A stretch of DNA of 64,000 bases from Cannabis sativa (GCF_029168945.1 NC_083605.1:2363280-2427279), one strand, 5' to 3'; positions 21,555-34,233 are shown, counted from the first letter of the stretch. The notes: generated from the sequence alone by a model not told the origin. Made by a program: numbers and translations.

Positions 21555-22322
21555 TAATACCCGACAAAAGGAATAAAGAAATCTCCTGGAAGTAAAGACC
21601 TCACCAACCGAATCTAAACAACCCCACCCACTCAGAAATAGACAAAACTAAAGACAAACCAAAAGGAACTACACAGTGAAACAAACTCTCCACCCAAACA
21701 AAGCAGAAAAAACGAAGCACTCCTAACACCACACAGACCAACCCAATACAATCGACCCAAGCTCACAGGAGACACGGACACCACACACAGAGGACAAAAA
21801 CGCACACACACACTCGGAAGGGACAGAAAGAACACACTAGAAATAAGGAGGAAGACGCTTACAGATGGAATACACGAAATGAAAGACAGACACCACTAGA
21901 GAGGAATAGTAGAAGACCATTCTCTCCTTTCTCACGATACACAGTCTTATTCATAGTCCGAGGATCATCTATGGTTTTGATTGTATACTTTGCTATGTCA
22001 TCTTCATCCACATATATTGCTGCCATATATATATATATACATTAGGTATTAGTAACATGTAATACATATTTACTTAGAGTTGTATTAGAGTTATTTTTGT
22101 CTAATCATTAATTTAAATAATAATAATAAAATTAAATCCAATACAATTCAATTATGTTTTTTAAATATATGAAATTTAGTTTAGTTTCAAATTTATTTAT
22201 AAAGAAATATATCTAACTAATTTTATTAAACAATAAAATAAGTAAATAATAAGTTTAGATATTTAATTAAAAAACACTGAAATTGCTCTGCTAGGGCATC
22301 GACCCAGTCTTGAACTGAAGCC

Positions 22323-23460
22323 ATGGCAGGTCGAGGTCGCCCGCGCAAGCCAATTTTCCATGGATCTGGAGTTCGAACTGCTACTGATGGAGGAGTTGCT
22401 AGGAAACGGAAAGTGAAGGTGAAGAAGAAAGGACCGACGTCATCTGACTTGGTTCTCAAAACGAAGTCAATGGCAGAGGTTCATGGAGTGGAGGTGCTGG
22501 ATTTTTTAGAGGAGGAAGACGAAATGGAGAAATAGAGGAGTTTGACTGAGCCAGCTAGAACGATTGAAGATGTTGCTAAGGTGGTTTCACCTAGATCGAC
22601 TCTAACCCTGCTGCTACAGAAGCAATGAGTTCAGGAAGACTATGGGAGTTTTTTGGAAGCAACCAAACAATGTGAACTTCATGTGAGTACTAGTAAGAAT
22701 CAATCTCCACCTTTCTTCATTCGAATCTAGTTCAGAATTTGAGTGGTAAGTTTGATGCTAGTAAAAGCCCTAAGAAAAATCCAGTAGTTAAGATTGATAT
22801 GGTGGATGTGGAAGAAGAAATTTTGTACTGGATATCATGAATGGTATATGTTATGTGCTCGGGGCTAATCCCCCCTTGGTCCTTTTGAAGGCTTTGCAAG
22901 GAGGATTTGGAAAGACAAGGGGGTGGATAAGGTTGGTGTGCTTAAACCAGGGATGAAACCATGGGAGCCGTATCAGGACTATGACAAGGAAGATGTTAGC
23001 TCGTATCTGATTTGGATTCAGCTACATGGATTAGAATTAAGGTATTGGGGCGAAAGATCATTATTCAAAGTTGTTTGGACAATTAGGGTGCCCTCTGATG
23101 TTGGATGAAGTCAATAAGAATAAAGAGTGGCTTAACTTTCCAAGGGTGCTTATTCAAGTTCAAATATGCTACTGAAACTATCTCATGCACTAATGAGATA
23201 TCACAAGATATTGAACTCAAGGTGAAATATGAATGGCTTCTCGTGGTGTGTGGTCATTTTTCATGAATGGGACATACTTCTAGGGTTTGTAGGAAGAAGG
23301 AAGTCAATAAAAAAGTAAAAACTAAGAAGATATGGGTTGCTAAAAAGACCACTAATGTGATTGGGAATGAGCAAAAAGGGAAGGAGATGATGAAGAAGGG
23401 TTTCAAAAGGTGATTAAAGGTGGCAAAATTATTACAACAATGTCTCTTATAATAGTAACA
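22323..23460 (+). pseudogene. LINE-2 ORF1 remnant
   Basis: Begins MAGRGRPRKP like ORF1 of LINE-1 but stops at 22533 after 70 codons. Further pieces in changing frames can be followed, such as [17 protein letters not shown] and [19 protein letters not shown] at 22950-23070, which match the DUF4283 region of LINE-1. Frameshifts and stops make it nonfunctional. Confidence 0.8.
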
Positions 23461-25856
23461 TAAAATGCTTTCCAAGTTCTTGAAGAGCTAGCCAGGGGAG
23501 AAAGAGATAGATGGAGACAGCAAAATGCTTAAGGACAATACTGAGGAGGGGGGGGGGGGGGTTCCTCCTATTCCTCATGGATAGAATTCTCATTTGGAAA
23601 GTGAGAGGTCTTAACAACCAAAATAAACAATTTAAGGTCAAGAAATTGATCTCGAACTATCAAGTCGGACTGGTGGGGTTGCTTGAAATAAGAGTAAAGA
23701 ATAAAAATATGGGTATGGTGTACAATAATATGTTCATGGGTTAGTGTTTCTCAACAAATGGGGCATGGTATATAGGTGAGAGGATAATAATTAGCTGGAA
23801 CTCAGCTATGTTTACGGTCAATATCTTGCATTGCACAAGTCAATTGATGCATTTGCAAGTTTGGCCAACAAGACAACGAGAGTACTTTTTTGTTACTTAT
23901 GTGTATGCTTTTAATGATGAAGTGGGTAGAGGAAGCTTATGGCAAGACCTTAAAGGAATTGGAGATAACATGAAAGAGTTGTGGGTGGTGTTGGGCGACT
24001 TTAATGATATTCTTCAACCGGAAGAGAGAGTTGGCAGGACAGTGAAGCGAAGCAAGTTGAAAGCGTTTAAAGAATGTGTTGAAAGTTGCAAATTGGAAGA
24101 TGTTAAATTTGTGGGCTCTTTCTTCACTTGGACAAATAAGCAGGGAATTGCAACAAGAATTTATTCCAAGATTGATAGAGTCTTGGCAAACTAGGAATGG
24201 CTCTAGAGATTTGAAAATACAGAAGTAGTATTTATGGCAGAGGGGCAATTTGATCATTTCCCGACATTGCTAACTGTTCACCCTGAACTAAAGACTGGAG
24301 ATAGGCCTTTCAAATATTTTTGAATGTGGCAGAGTCTTTTGGGTATAAAGAAGGTGTTGATCGCATTTGGAAAGAAGACATTATCGGGACACCAATGTTC
24401 AAAGTGGTAAGGAAGCTGAATTGAAAGAGGTGTTTCAAAGTCTCAACAAAGAACAAATGGGGTATATAAAAGCAGCTGATCTCAGAGCTCAACAGTTTAT
24501 GACTAAATGTCAAGAGGAATTACAACAACAACCTTTGAATACTAAACTATGCCAGAAGGAAAGTGAGACGAGGGGGAAATACTTAGATATCATCGCTCCT
24601 ATCTAACATTCCTTTCTCAAAAAGCCAAACTCCATTGGTTGAAAGAAGGAGATGATAACACTACTCTTTTTCATGCAAGTCTACGAGCTAGAAGGGTGAG
24701 TAATTGAATTTTTCAATCAAAACCATGATTGGAGAGAGGGTTTTTGATCCTAAGAAGGTTAGTGATTCTTTTCTTCATTTCTACAATGATTTATTGGGCT
24801 CTACTATACCTAATAGGAGGTTAGTGAACTTCAAGTTAGTGAGACATGGGCCAATCCTTTCGACTCAAAAACAAGTTTTTTTACTTTAGCATTTCACCCT
24901 TGCTGATGTTAAAAGTGCCTCGTTTAGTATTCTATATATGAGGGAAATCACCGGGACCGGATGGTTACAGCAAACATTTTTTTTAAAGATAATTGGGAAT
25001 TGATCAAAGAAGAGGTGTGTGAAGCTATTCTATCATTCTTGCATTCAGGGAAGCTCCTTAAGGAATTGAATTTGACTACACTAACTTTGATACCGAAAGT
25101 CAAGTGCCCTGAGAGTGTAAGTGATTTTAGGCCTATAGCTTACTGCAATGTATTTTATAAAATTGCAACAAAGATGATTTGTGCGAGATTGAGAATGGTA
25201 TTACCAGACTTGGTGGCTCAAAACCAGAGTGGGTTTGTTCAAGGTCGATTTATTTCCTATAACATAATGGTTTGTCAAGATCTTGTCAAACAATATGGTC
25301 AGAAATTGACGAGACCAAATTGTATGATCAAAATTGATTGAGGAAGCATATGATACATTAGAATGGGACTTATATCGAAGAGATGCTGATGGCTCTTAAC
25401 TTCTCGGGAAGTTTTATTCAACTATTAATGACTTGCATCCGAACTCCTCGGTATAGTCTGCTATTTAACGGTTCAATGCATGTTTTTTTTTGCAGCTAAA
25501 AAGGGGCTGAGATAAGGAGATCCTATGTTGCCCTTGATTTTTGTACTATGTATGAAGTACCTTTCTCGGATTCTTGCAAAGGTGGGGCTCAAAAATGATT
25601 TTAAGTTTCGTGACAGGTGCTCGGAGCTAAAGCTTAATCACGTATGATTCCCTGACAATGTACTCTTATTCTGTCATGGTGACTTTAAGTCGATTGACTA
25701 TCTTTTGCAAGGTCTAAAACTCTTCTCTATTTCATATGGTTTACAATCGAGTGATCAAAAATCTGCATTGTACTGTTGCGGGATGGGGGAGTTGGAGGTT
25801 CAAAGGGTTATAGATGTATCTGGTTTTACAAGAAGTGTGCTACCATTCAATTATGG

Positions 25857-26235
25857 TATCTCCAATTAGAGTCCCTCTAGGATGTTAAATATATCTTTTC
25901 TTACTACCCCCATACTGTATGAGACAAATGTATGCGGTCGTTTACCAATATCAGTACTTGGCGATTATACAATTCGAACAATTTTTAATTCCCCCCAAAT
26001 TAAAAAAAGTAAATCCCTTGATTAATGATTAAAGAAAATTTTTGAAGTCCTAAATAATAATTTTTTATCAATTATCAATTTTTTTGTGGTCTGGTCTCAA
26101 TAGGGTCAGATGGCTTATTTTGTGAAAGAATTTTTGGGCCTATAAAAAGTGGGATTTGTGCTTGTGAAAATTATCGAGTTATTGGAAATAACAAAGAAGA
26201 CCCAAAATTTTGTGAACAATATTGCCGAGTCTACC
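25857..26235 (+). other. Foreign patch inside LINE-2, partly plastid-derived
   Basis: Alignment by eye to LINE-1 ORF2 shows that CTACCATTCA…TTGGG…CCNATNTGCCCGAAGA is continuous there, but in LINE-2 it is split by about 380 bp. The right part is plastid rpoC1 (separate entry). The source of the left 240 bp (CTCCAATTAGAGTCCCTC … CAATTTTTAATTCCCCCC) is not recognised. No obvious target duplication, so filler DNA at a repaired break is more likely than transposition. Confidence 0.6.
26109..26220 (+). pseudogene. rpoC1: Nuclear copy of a plastid rpoC1 fragment (NUPT)
   Basis: The frame reads [19 protein letters not shown], then NYRVIGN and KEDPKFCEQ. This is the zinc-binding N-terminal region of the beta' subunit of plastid RNA polymerase, well known and nearly invariant in land plants. 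The match stops abruptly on both sides. The expected next cysteine-containing residues after CEQ are missing and the bases continue as unrelated or LINE sequence. It is a dead insertion. Confidence 0.8.
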
Positions 26236-27405
26236 TGAGTATACCTATATGTGCAAGAAGACTTATAACAGCTGAATGTGATGGAATTGTTAAGAAAACG
26301 ATTCAAACAATCAGGGTCTGGGGCACAAGGAACATCTCCTTTGCAGGCCAAGCCACATTAATAAACTCTGTCCTAATCACCATCCATGCGTATTGGGCTC
26401 AAATCATGGTACTCCCAAAAGCAATTTTGAAGAAGGTATACTCAATATGCAGATCATTTCTTTAGAAATAGGAGTTGCTGACACTTCTTCTCCTGGTTAT
26501 GTTGCATGGGATTCACTGTGTAAAAAGAAATTAGAAACACCATTATATGGAACTCGACTGCCTTAAAGAAATATGTTTGGGCCATTGCGTCAAAGCAAGA
26601 CAACCTATGGGTTTGTTGGATTCGTAGTGTATATACTTAAAAGAGAAGAGTTGGTGGGACTCTATAATTCAGCTGCTTCGGGGAGTTGGTATTGGAAGTA
26701 GATTGTCAAGATCAAAGAAAAGCACAAAGGTAATTCTGCTTTTCTTCTACTAATGAGCTAGGGTTATAGTATTAAGAAAGGATATGAACTACTCATGAAA
26801 GAGGAAGACAAGGTTGGTTGGTGTAGGAAGTGTGGAGCAAGTACAATATTTCTAAACACAGCTTTATCACTTGGTTAGCTGTCCAAAACCTGCAAACAAG
26901 GAACATATTAGTTTCCTTCAATATATGTGGAGATGATACTTGTCTTCTCTGTGGTGATAAAGTGGAGACAATGGAGCATATATTTTTTGTATGTTTTTAC
27001 AGTGGCAGGTGCCTTGGTTTGCTGAAATTGTGGCTGCAATGGAGGACTCCTAGTTGCTCCTTGGTTCAGCTGCTAAAGTGGATATAAAAAGCGAGAATAT
27101 CTCGGTTCAAGAAGCAAGTTTTTGCTGCAATGGCAACATGTCTTGTGTACCAAATTTGGTGAAATAGAAATGATTGTTATTGGAACTATAGAGTACAAAC
27201 TATTGATTCATGTATACAAACAATGAAACACAATGTCGAAAATAGAATCAACAGTGTTAGGAAAACAAAGGCTAAACAAAAAGACATGGTGTGGTTTGAT
27301 TCATTGTAAATAATTAGAAGATTGGAACTCTTGATGGGTGCTGACTAGTTTGTAAATTGTATTGTTTTGGAAGTAATACAATTTTATCTGATTTATCAAA
27401 AACAT

Positions 27406-28914
27406 ATATAAATAATATAACTAATAAATTTACTATAAAGTATAATTAATTAGTTGAATGAACGTCTAATTCAAATTTTATTTTGTTAATAATTTTATAT
27501 TAAGTTTAAATATTTAAAACTATTTTTTTTAAAAAAAGATAATTAGTTAATTGATTTAACGATGTTAGTTTAACGGTTAATTTTAAAAGATAAATAAAAT
27601 AAAAAAACCGTTAAACCAACAATTTATATTAGATAGCCACATTTAATATAAGATAGGTATATACATTATTTGTACCTTTTTTGTTCCCATCTCCAAACAA
27701 AAGCACAGAATCGGTAGAAGGAAGATAGTGACCGGGTTGCCCCAAACCGCCGAGAAAGTAACCGGCACAACAATTAGCTGAAATATATGTAAAAGGAATG
27801 TTTGCTTCTTCAATGGCTTTTCTGACTTCCATTTTGTCATCAAATACTACTCTTTCTGCACCCATTGCATTATTCTTCATTCTTGCTGGGTCAGTTCCAA
27901 ACTCGGATGGGAGAAACCTCTGCACTTAATTATATTTTCATTCATTTATTATTAATCTATTATTTTTTTTATTAATGGCAAAAAATAATAAATTCGATAA
28001 ATATTTCAAAGTGAAAATGGTATGAAATAACTATTAGCAAATATATAGTTAAAAAAAAGTTCAATTGAAAAAAAATTGGTGTTTGAAGATGAAAAAAAAA
28101 AAATTTCATTAATGCTGAAACTAAAATAAATACATTATAAATATGTTTACATTTATAATAAGAAATATTATAAAGTCTATTTTTATATTTATTAGTAAAT
28201 ATGCTATATAATTTAGGAATAATTACATAAAATACTAATTTTTGTAAATTTATATTTTTACGTTTAAAGATTTTTTCTAATATTTTTACAGTATTTTATA
28301 AAAATACAAAAAAAAAAAAACAACATGAAATTAATAAAAAAAACAACAACAAAATAACGTTAAAACAACACAAAAAATATTATACAAATGACAAAAAAAT
28401 AAACAACAAAATTATAAGAGTACAACATATAAAAATACCTAAAAGAGTGTATTTTATGTAAATAAAATCTAAAAACTGTAAAAATGTTGAAACTTCCGTA
28501 CAAACCGTATTTTTATAATTTTTTTTTTGGGGATAAGTTGAGAACTACCTTTTTTATTATAAATATAACTACAAAATAATTTTAATTAATAAATACCCTC
28601 TTTGATTATCAAGGTACAAAATATAATCTCACATAACTTATAAAAAATTAGAGTCTTTAACGCACACAATGAGGATATATGACTTATAAAACTTGGTATA
28701 AATTAAAGAGTAAGAAAAGAAAGGTAAAAATTAAAATAGGATATGAAAAGTGGGTATGGAGTCTAATTTTCTCTTTTTTTTTGTTGTTTTTGTATTTTTT
28801 TTGAAATTATCCCTATAATTTATCAACCACTACAATTTTTATGGTTTTTTCTCACAACACAACTATAAATATGACCACTCTTGGTGAGGTAGTATGCAGT
28901 TACTAGCTACGTAC
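27406..28914 (-). other. Introns and flanks of copy A: end of intron 2, exon 2, intron 1
   Basis: Apart from exon 2 (27676-27919) this is AT-rich intron DNA. Intron 1 (27920-28914) contains at 28225-28520 a segment bounded by ATAAAATAC and GTATTTTATG-type inverted ends, with many ACAACAAAATAAC phrases. Versions of it lie in intron 1 of copy C (63410-63725) and at 50890-51050, so it looks like an old dispersed repeat. Confidence 0.5.
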
Positions 28915-29415
28915 CTTAACATTTCGAGCTTGTTTGATAGCATCCACAAGCTTGAGTTGAAGAAGAATATGGTGGCTTCGGACATGAACACCTGAAATGG
29001 CGCATATGACAACATCGACAAGTTTAACAGCGTTGACGAGGCTTTGATGGTCATTGAAAGAAGCAGAGACTAGGGTTGCTCCTTTCTCCTTGAACGACAA
29101 AAGCATTTGAACTCTCTCAATATCAACATTCGTCTCGGGTCTGTGAACCACATAGGTCTCGTGACCCTCTTCTAAACTTGCATTCACTAGCCTCTTCCCC
29201 AAGTAACCAGTTCCTCCAACTATCAACACTTTGCTTTTCCCCATCTCTTTGTCTACAAAATTTATATGTTGGTTTTCATGATGAAATGTTATATATCAAT
29301 TGAATTGCTTTTATAAGGTCTTAAAATAGTAATGAGATGTCTCTTCTCTCTATCTAGCTAATTTATTAGGTGACTTGATCAATTATGAATTCACACTACA
29401 CAATATTGATAATAT

Positions 29416-29637
29416 GAGCTCGTCTGGTACGTTGTATTAGATCGCATTATTTATATTATATTATATTAAATTGGATTATATATCATATTTTTATATAATA
29501 CTATGTTAAATTTTAATTTATATTAAAATATTATGTAGTTAGGACTCATAAAATTCAATATATATCACATATAGTTTTACATAAAAATATTACATATATA
29601 ATACAATACGATGTAATACAACGTACCAAACGAGCTT
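29416..29637. mobile_element. MITE in the promoter of copy A
   Basis: Terminal inverted repeats begin GAGCTCGTCTGGTACGTTG and, on the other strand, AAGCTCGTTTGGTACGTTG. The element is 222 bp and flanked by TAT on both sides. Copy B has the empty site at about 49763 (CAATATGTACAAAATAATG). The insert lies about 170 bp upstream of the start codon, between promoter sequences that are otherwise shared with copy B. Confidence 0.8.
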
Positions 29638-29639
29638 TA

Positions 29640-29990
29640 TAGGTACAAAATAATGACACAATTTACAAATTATTACTTCAATTATAAATTCAGATGTGGA
29701 TGGTAGTGTGTGTCCAGATTTGATTCGTAATGGTTATGATGGGGCAGCTGTAATTGATTTACATGCTATTGTTTTATGCTCCATCACCATGGTTGTTCCT
29801 CGTATAGCTCCACTTTTTGCACAAGCCATATGTACTCCACTTAATTGGGTACAATAAGGTTTATAACTAAAACTATTAGTCACAAAAATCACAATTTTAT
29901 ACTTAATTTTTGAAAAATATAATTTTACTTTGTCTACTACTACCACATTTAGCTTTACTTAGTGATAAATTTCATTGTAATATTGATGAT
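29640..29990. other. Right edge of repeat unit A and unassigned DNA
   Basis: The first 60 bp match the region upstream of copy B (TAATGACACAATTTACAAAT). After about 29690 the similarity stops. A run of codons with LCSITMVVPRIAPLFAQAIC (about 29750-29840) may be the worn 5' part of the copia fragment that follows, but I cannot prove it. Confidence 0.4.
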
Positions 29991-32610
29991 CTACATAAAA
30001 ACTCTCCTTATTACATTTGTTCAATGGCAATAAAAGAAATTGCCATTTTCAAAGAAGAAACACTTTGATTTGATTTATTGTGATATTTGGGGGCCTTATC
30101 ACATCCCAAATACTTTCTTACTTTGGTTGATGATAAATTTAGGTTCATTTGGATCTTGCAACATAAATATGATGTTAAACATATTATATATACCTCACTT
30201 TCTCTCATATATCCAAATGTAATTTAACTGTGTATTCAAATGTTCCAAATCAAATAATGTTCCAAAATTAGTATTCAAAGATTTATTTTCTAAATTTGGC
30301 ATTTTGCATGAGTTTACATGTGTAAAATCTAGAACAAAGCACAGTAGCTAAAAGGAAACGCCAACGCCTTTTAAATGTTACTAGAGCTCTATATTTTCAA
30401 GCGAATTTGCCCATACATTTCTGGACAGACTGCATTATGACTTCAATATGTCTCATAAATCGTACTCACACTCCTAATTGGCAAATAAAACACTTTATGA
30501 ATTTCTATTTGATAAAGTACCTGACTATGAGCATTTGAGTAACTTTGGATGCTTAGTTTTTGCATGAACCCTCATTGCCCATAGAACTAAATTTGCACAA
30601 AGAGCTCGAACTTGTATTTTTATGGGATATCCTCAAGGTATAAAAGGGTATATGTTGTATGACAATTAACACAAAACAATTTTTTGTATCTAGAAATGTT
30701 ATTTTCCATGAACATATATACCCATTTCATAGACTAAATAGTACTAATGACTTTGTTGATCCTTTCTGAATATAGTTTTTCCTTCTCACTAAATTTCACT
30801 AACACTAGTTTGTGATTTTCCCTTGTCTGCTCCTATTGCCATCAACACTAATAATCGTTTACAGGCTGATTGTTCTTTATTAAGTACCGGTGATACAAGC
30901 ACTTGTCCAAACAAGAACAAGCAGATGAAAATGATGATCCTTCGATCCAACAAAACAAGCCTCTAGCTGCTCTTAGACACACCAATAGAGTTCGAAGACA
31001 ACCAACATATCTACGAGATTTTGAATGCCACTCCATTATTCAAGACAAATCTTCTACTCTTCCCTCAATTTCAAAATTTGTTTCTTATGATAATCTATAT
31101 GCCTCTCACAAAGCTTTCATTCTTGCTATTACAGCCCCTTTTGAACCTACTACTCACAACCAAGCTGAACAACAGAGAGTTTGGAATCAAGCAATGTAGC
31201 AAGAACCGTTTGCCCTTCTAAAAAAAAGTTGGACTTATGTGCGACTTCCACCAAACAAGAAAGCAATAGGATGTAGATGGGTCTACAAAATTAAATATAA
31301 CAGTGATGGGACTGTGAGAATATGCAAATCTCGTCTTGTTGCGCAAGTATGCACTACAAGAAGGATTAAATTTTTTTATACTTTCTCTCCCGTGGCCAAG
31401 ATGGTCACTTTCAAACTTTTACATGCCATTTCCACTATAAAATAATGGCATACTCTCCAACTCGACATCAACAATACTTTCCTCAACCGAGATATGAAGA
31501 TGTCTACATGACACTGCCAAGGACTCACATTATCCTCTACTCCTATAGATGCAGACATAGTTTGCAAACTATACAAATCGATCTATGTTCTTAAGAAATC
31601 CTCTAGACAATGGTACAACAACCTTTCTGATTCATTGCTCCAGCAAGGATTCTCTCAATCTCAGGCTAACTACACTCTTTTCACCAAAGGGAACAACGAT
31701 TCTTTCATTGCTCTTCTCATGTATGTTGACGACATCATCATAATAAGTCCAAATTTATCCTTACTGCATCAACTCCAGGATACTCTCAATGGCAAGTTCT
31801 CACTCAAAGCTCTTGGCACACTCAAATACTTCTTAGGTTTCGAGATTGTTCGTGCTAAGGAAGGCCTCTTATTGTCTCAACAAAAGTATACACTTCAGCT
31901 GTTAGATGACAGTGGATACACAGGCAGTTGGCTCGCCAAAACACCAATGGCCCTAGAATTAAACTTAATGATCAACAAGCTTAAGGTGAACCTCTAGAAG
32001 ACCCATCCTAATATCAACAAGTTATTGGGAAACTACTCTACCTCACCTTATCCAGACTTGATATTACTTAGGCCGTCAACAACCTTAGCCAATTCATGGC
32101 CTTTCCACGAAATCCTCACCTACAAGCTGCACATCATTCGCTACGATACTTAAAAGGTACTCTTGGACAAGGACTCCTGTATTCAACCACCTCTTCTTTG
32201 CACCGTCGTGGTTTCTCTAACTCAAATTAGGCTTCATGCCCCACCACAATACATTATATTACAAGATTTTATGTCTTTATTGGAGACTGCCTAATCTCTT
32301 GGCGAATGAAGAAACAACCAACTATATCATGAAGCTCTGATGAAGCAGAATATCGCGCCCTTGTAGCCACCAATAGCGAGATAACATGGCTACAATATCT
32401 TCTACAAGATTTTCACATTCCTCATACCACACCAACTTTCGTATACTGCGACAACCAGTCAGCTATACATATAGCTAACAATTCTACGTTTCACTAACGT
32501 ACTAAACACATTAAACTAGACTGTCATTTTATAAGAGACAAAATCAAAAACTCCACCATCAGACTCATCCATGTCAACAGTACATAGCAGCTCGCGGATG
32601 CCTTCACCAA
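29990..32610 (+). pseudogene. Degraded Ty1/copia polyprotein (integrase, reverse transcriptase, RNase H)
   Basis: Pieces in order: integrase start (DLIYCDIWGPYHIPN, about 30066-30110), the integrase C-terminal region with a RNVIFHEHIYPFH motif (about 30690-30735), then reverse transcriptase (GCRWVYKIKYNSDGTVRICK, 31269-31330; LLMYVDDIIIIS, about 31715-31750; LGTLKYFLGFEI, about 31811), and RNase H (about 32330-32600, ending LADAFTKPR). Stops and frameshifts occur throughout. The longest open piece is 31635-31997. No LTR pair was found. The sequence after 32610 has a TATATATACC box and may be a worn LTR. Confidence 0.85.
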
Positions 32611-34228
32611 ACCTAGGTAATAACCTATGTATTAATTCTTTTCTCTGTTTTGTACTTATTAGTCATGTTTAGTTTAAGTTTGTTAGTTGAGTTAATTAGT
32701 TTTGATTAGTTAGTTGACCGTTGGTTAGTTGGGTTTAATGTTGGTTAGTAGTATTAGTCGGTTCCTTACGTATATATACCTGGTTTCTCCTCTGTAATTC
32801 ACTTAATTAATCATTTTTCAATAACATATTTACTTTTCATTCTTCCATTTCACAATAAACACATTTATAAGATAATTGATACATTAATTATAAGAGTATA
32901 ATTATTAAATATTTGAAAACTCCTTATTCATATGAAAAGGGTATAATCTTGTAAGGATGTACATCTACAAGAGAACTAAGATTATATGATATGAATAAAA
33001 TAAGTCGGTAGTGTATTAAAGTTTTAAGAATTTTTAATATGGAACTACTAAGTATGATTTACTATACACTATAGTTCTAGTGTGTGTGATTTTGATTCGG
33101 ATCACATATGTGATGGACATGTAGTAAATGTACTGTGTTTAATTAGATTATGCATGACTGGACCGATATGTAATAAACATCTTTCATTAACTTGTCGTTT
33201 ACCATGAAAAGAGTTATTCATATCATAACGATGATCATTAGTAGATGAATCCTAAGTATACATGAACTCATGTTTGTGTTCATTGAGTTCTTTGATTCAC
33301 TTGTTAAATTTTCTCAGAGAAAATGATTCTTTCAACTTCTGTTTTGGGAGCTTAATAACATGAGTGGCTGGAAACATGTTAGATAATAGTGGAATCCAAG
33401 ATTGAATATTAGTTCCCTTATAGTATATTAATTCTGGGACTACTAAAAGTTAGATCCAAATCTATAATAAGTTATAGATTAACTACTGTTCACATTGAAT
33501 TAATGACACATAAAGAATCAAGATATAATTAGAAGGGTAAAACGATATTTTGACTAATTCTAATTATGAATTAATAATTAAAAGGCGAACTACTTATATT
33601 GATTATATCACAAATAAAATTTTTATAAATATAATTCTATATTGTCAAAGAGTGCAATTCTATATTTATAGTGGAGTAATAATAGAATTAATAAACCAGA
33701 TTTTTTATTGATGAAATTGCTAATAATCTTGAATTTATTGGAGCTTTGAAATATAGTTCCATAGTCTCTGAATCATCTCTATACAGGAGAAGATTTTATT
33801 TGAGGAATGAATTTCAAATAAAAATTAATTTGTATGAAAAATAAATTTTTACTCAAAATTTACATATGACATAGTAAAATTAAATGCTTTTTGAATTAAA
33901 TTATTTACCATGCCTACAAAGTAATCAAAATCACTTAGTTAAACTCAAAAAAAAATAAATAAATAAAAATCACAAGTGGACAAAATAACTTCATTAAACT
34001 CAAAGTCCCAACACATATATATTTTAATATATTGTATAGAACAAAAAAAATTATTACATCTGGACAAAATAACAACCAAACTCAAAAGTCACCCACTTTT
34101 TTATATATTGTATAGATGTATAGACATATATTGAATATTGAAATGATCACATGCTAAATTGCTAATAAACAAAGATTCGGTAAATGTTTTTACAATAGGA
34201 GATTTTACCATAAGTGTTACAAAATACG
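32611..34228. other. AT-rich DNA left of the noncoding copia element
   Basis: No gene. 33865-34228 matches 57735-57795 and 60140-61195 in unit C (shared TATGACATAGT, AATCACTTA and TTACCATAAGT phrases). It is therefore the downstream end of repeat unit B and supplies empty sites for the solo LTR and the MITE in unit C. Confidence 0.5.
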
Positions 34229-34233
34229 TATAT

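Larger units (their letters stand above)
15504..21935 (-). mobile_element. LINE-3: full-length L1-type retrotransposon with RNase H, in exon 3 of copy A
   Basis: Inserted on the minus strand: the 5' end is at 21935, ORF1 and ORF2 follow, and the poly(A) tail appears as about 18 T at 15504-15521. It is flanked by the target duplication GATACACAGTCTT (15493-15505, merging with the T run, and 21936-21948). Uninterrupted sequence is seen in copies B and C. The intact ORFs, long pure tail and unmutated duplication indicate a recent insertion. It is unrelated to LINE-1/LINE-2 in its leader and 3' end. Confidence 0.95.
23577..27309 (+). pseudogene. LINE-2 ORF2 remnant (endonuclease/reverse transcriptase)
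   Basis: Starts MDRILIWKVRGLNNQNKQ at the position matching ORF2 of LINE-1 and stops at 23742. Later pieces cover the endonuclease (LGDFNDILQPEERVGR, about 23990), the RT core (23.8-25.7 kb, with [17 protein letters not shown] at 25115 and the catalytic region damaged near 25650) and the zf-RVT end (CLLCGDKVETMEHIFFVC, about 26940). Several frameshifts, stops and an unrelated insert at about 25857-26235 break it. Confidence 0.85.
22275..27405 (+). mobile_element. LINE-2: degraded relative of LINE-1 in intron 2 of copy A
   Basis: It starts with the LINE-1 leader motif TGCTCTGCTAGGGC and ends with a LINE-1-type 3' end (AATACAATTTTATCTGATTT and a short A tail). The empty site is visible in copy C at about 62540-62575, where AATAATAAGTTTAAATATTT continues directly into AATAATATAACTACTAAATT. 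The same two halves flank LINE-2. Many stops and frameshifts show it is old compared with LINE-1 and LINE-3. A 13-G run lies at about 23549-23561. Confidence 0.85.
15082..29244 (-). pseudogene. Reductase copy A (PLR/isoflavone reductase-like), broken by LINE insertions
   Basis: Minus-strand exons: 28915-29244 (110 codons, start at 29244), 27676-27919, exon 3 split into 21936-22019 and 15373-15505, and 15082-15245. Exon 1 carries the NADPH-binding VLIVGGTGYLGKRLV glycine motif. Exon 2 has RFLPSEFG and the DDKMEVRKAIEEANIPFTYI segment whose first lysine is the catalytic base in this family. Exons 3 and 4 complete the substrate domain. Intact members reduce pinoresinol/lariciresinol or isoflavonoids. 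Here LINE-3 sits inside exon 3, flanked by the duplication GATACACAGTCTT, and LINE-2 sits in intron 2. No full-length protein is possible without removing 6.4 kb from an exon, so it is a pseudogene, although all exon frames are otherwise open. A MITE lies in its promoter (29416-29637). Confidence 0.9.
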
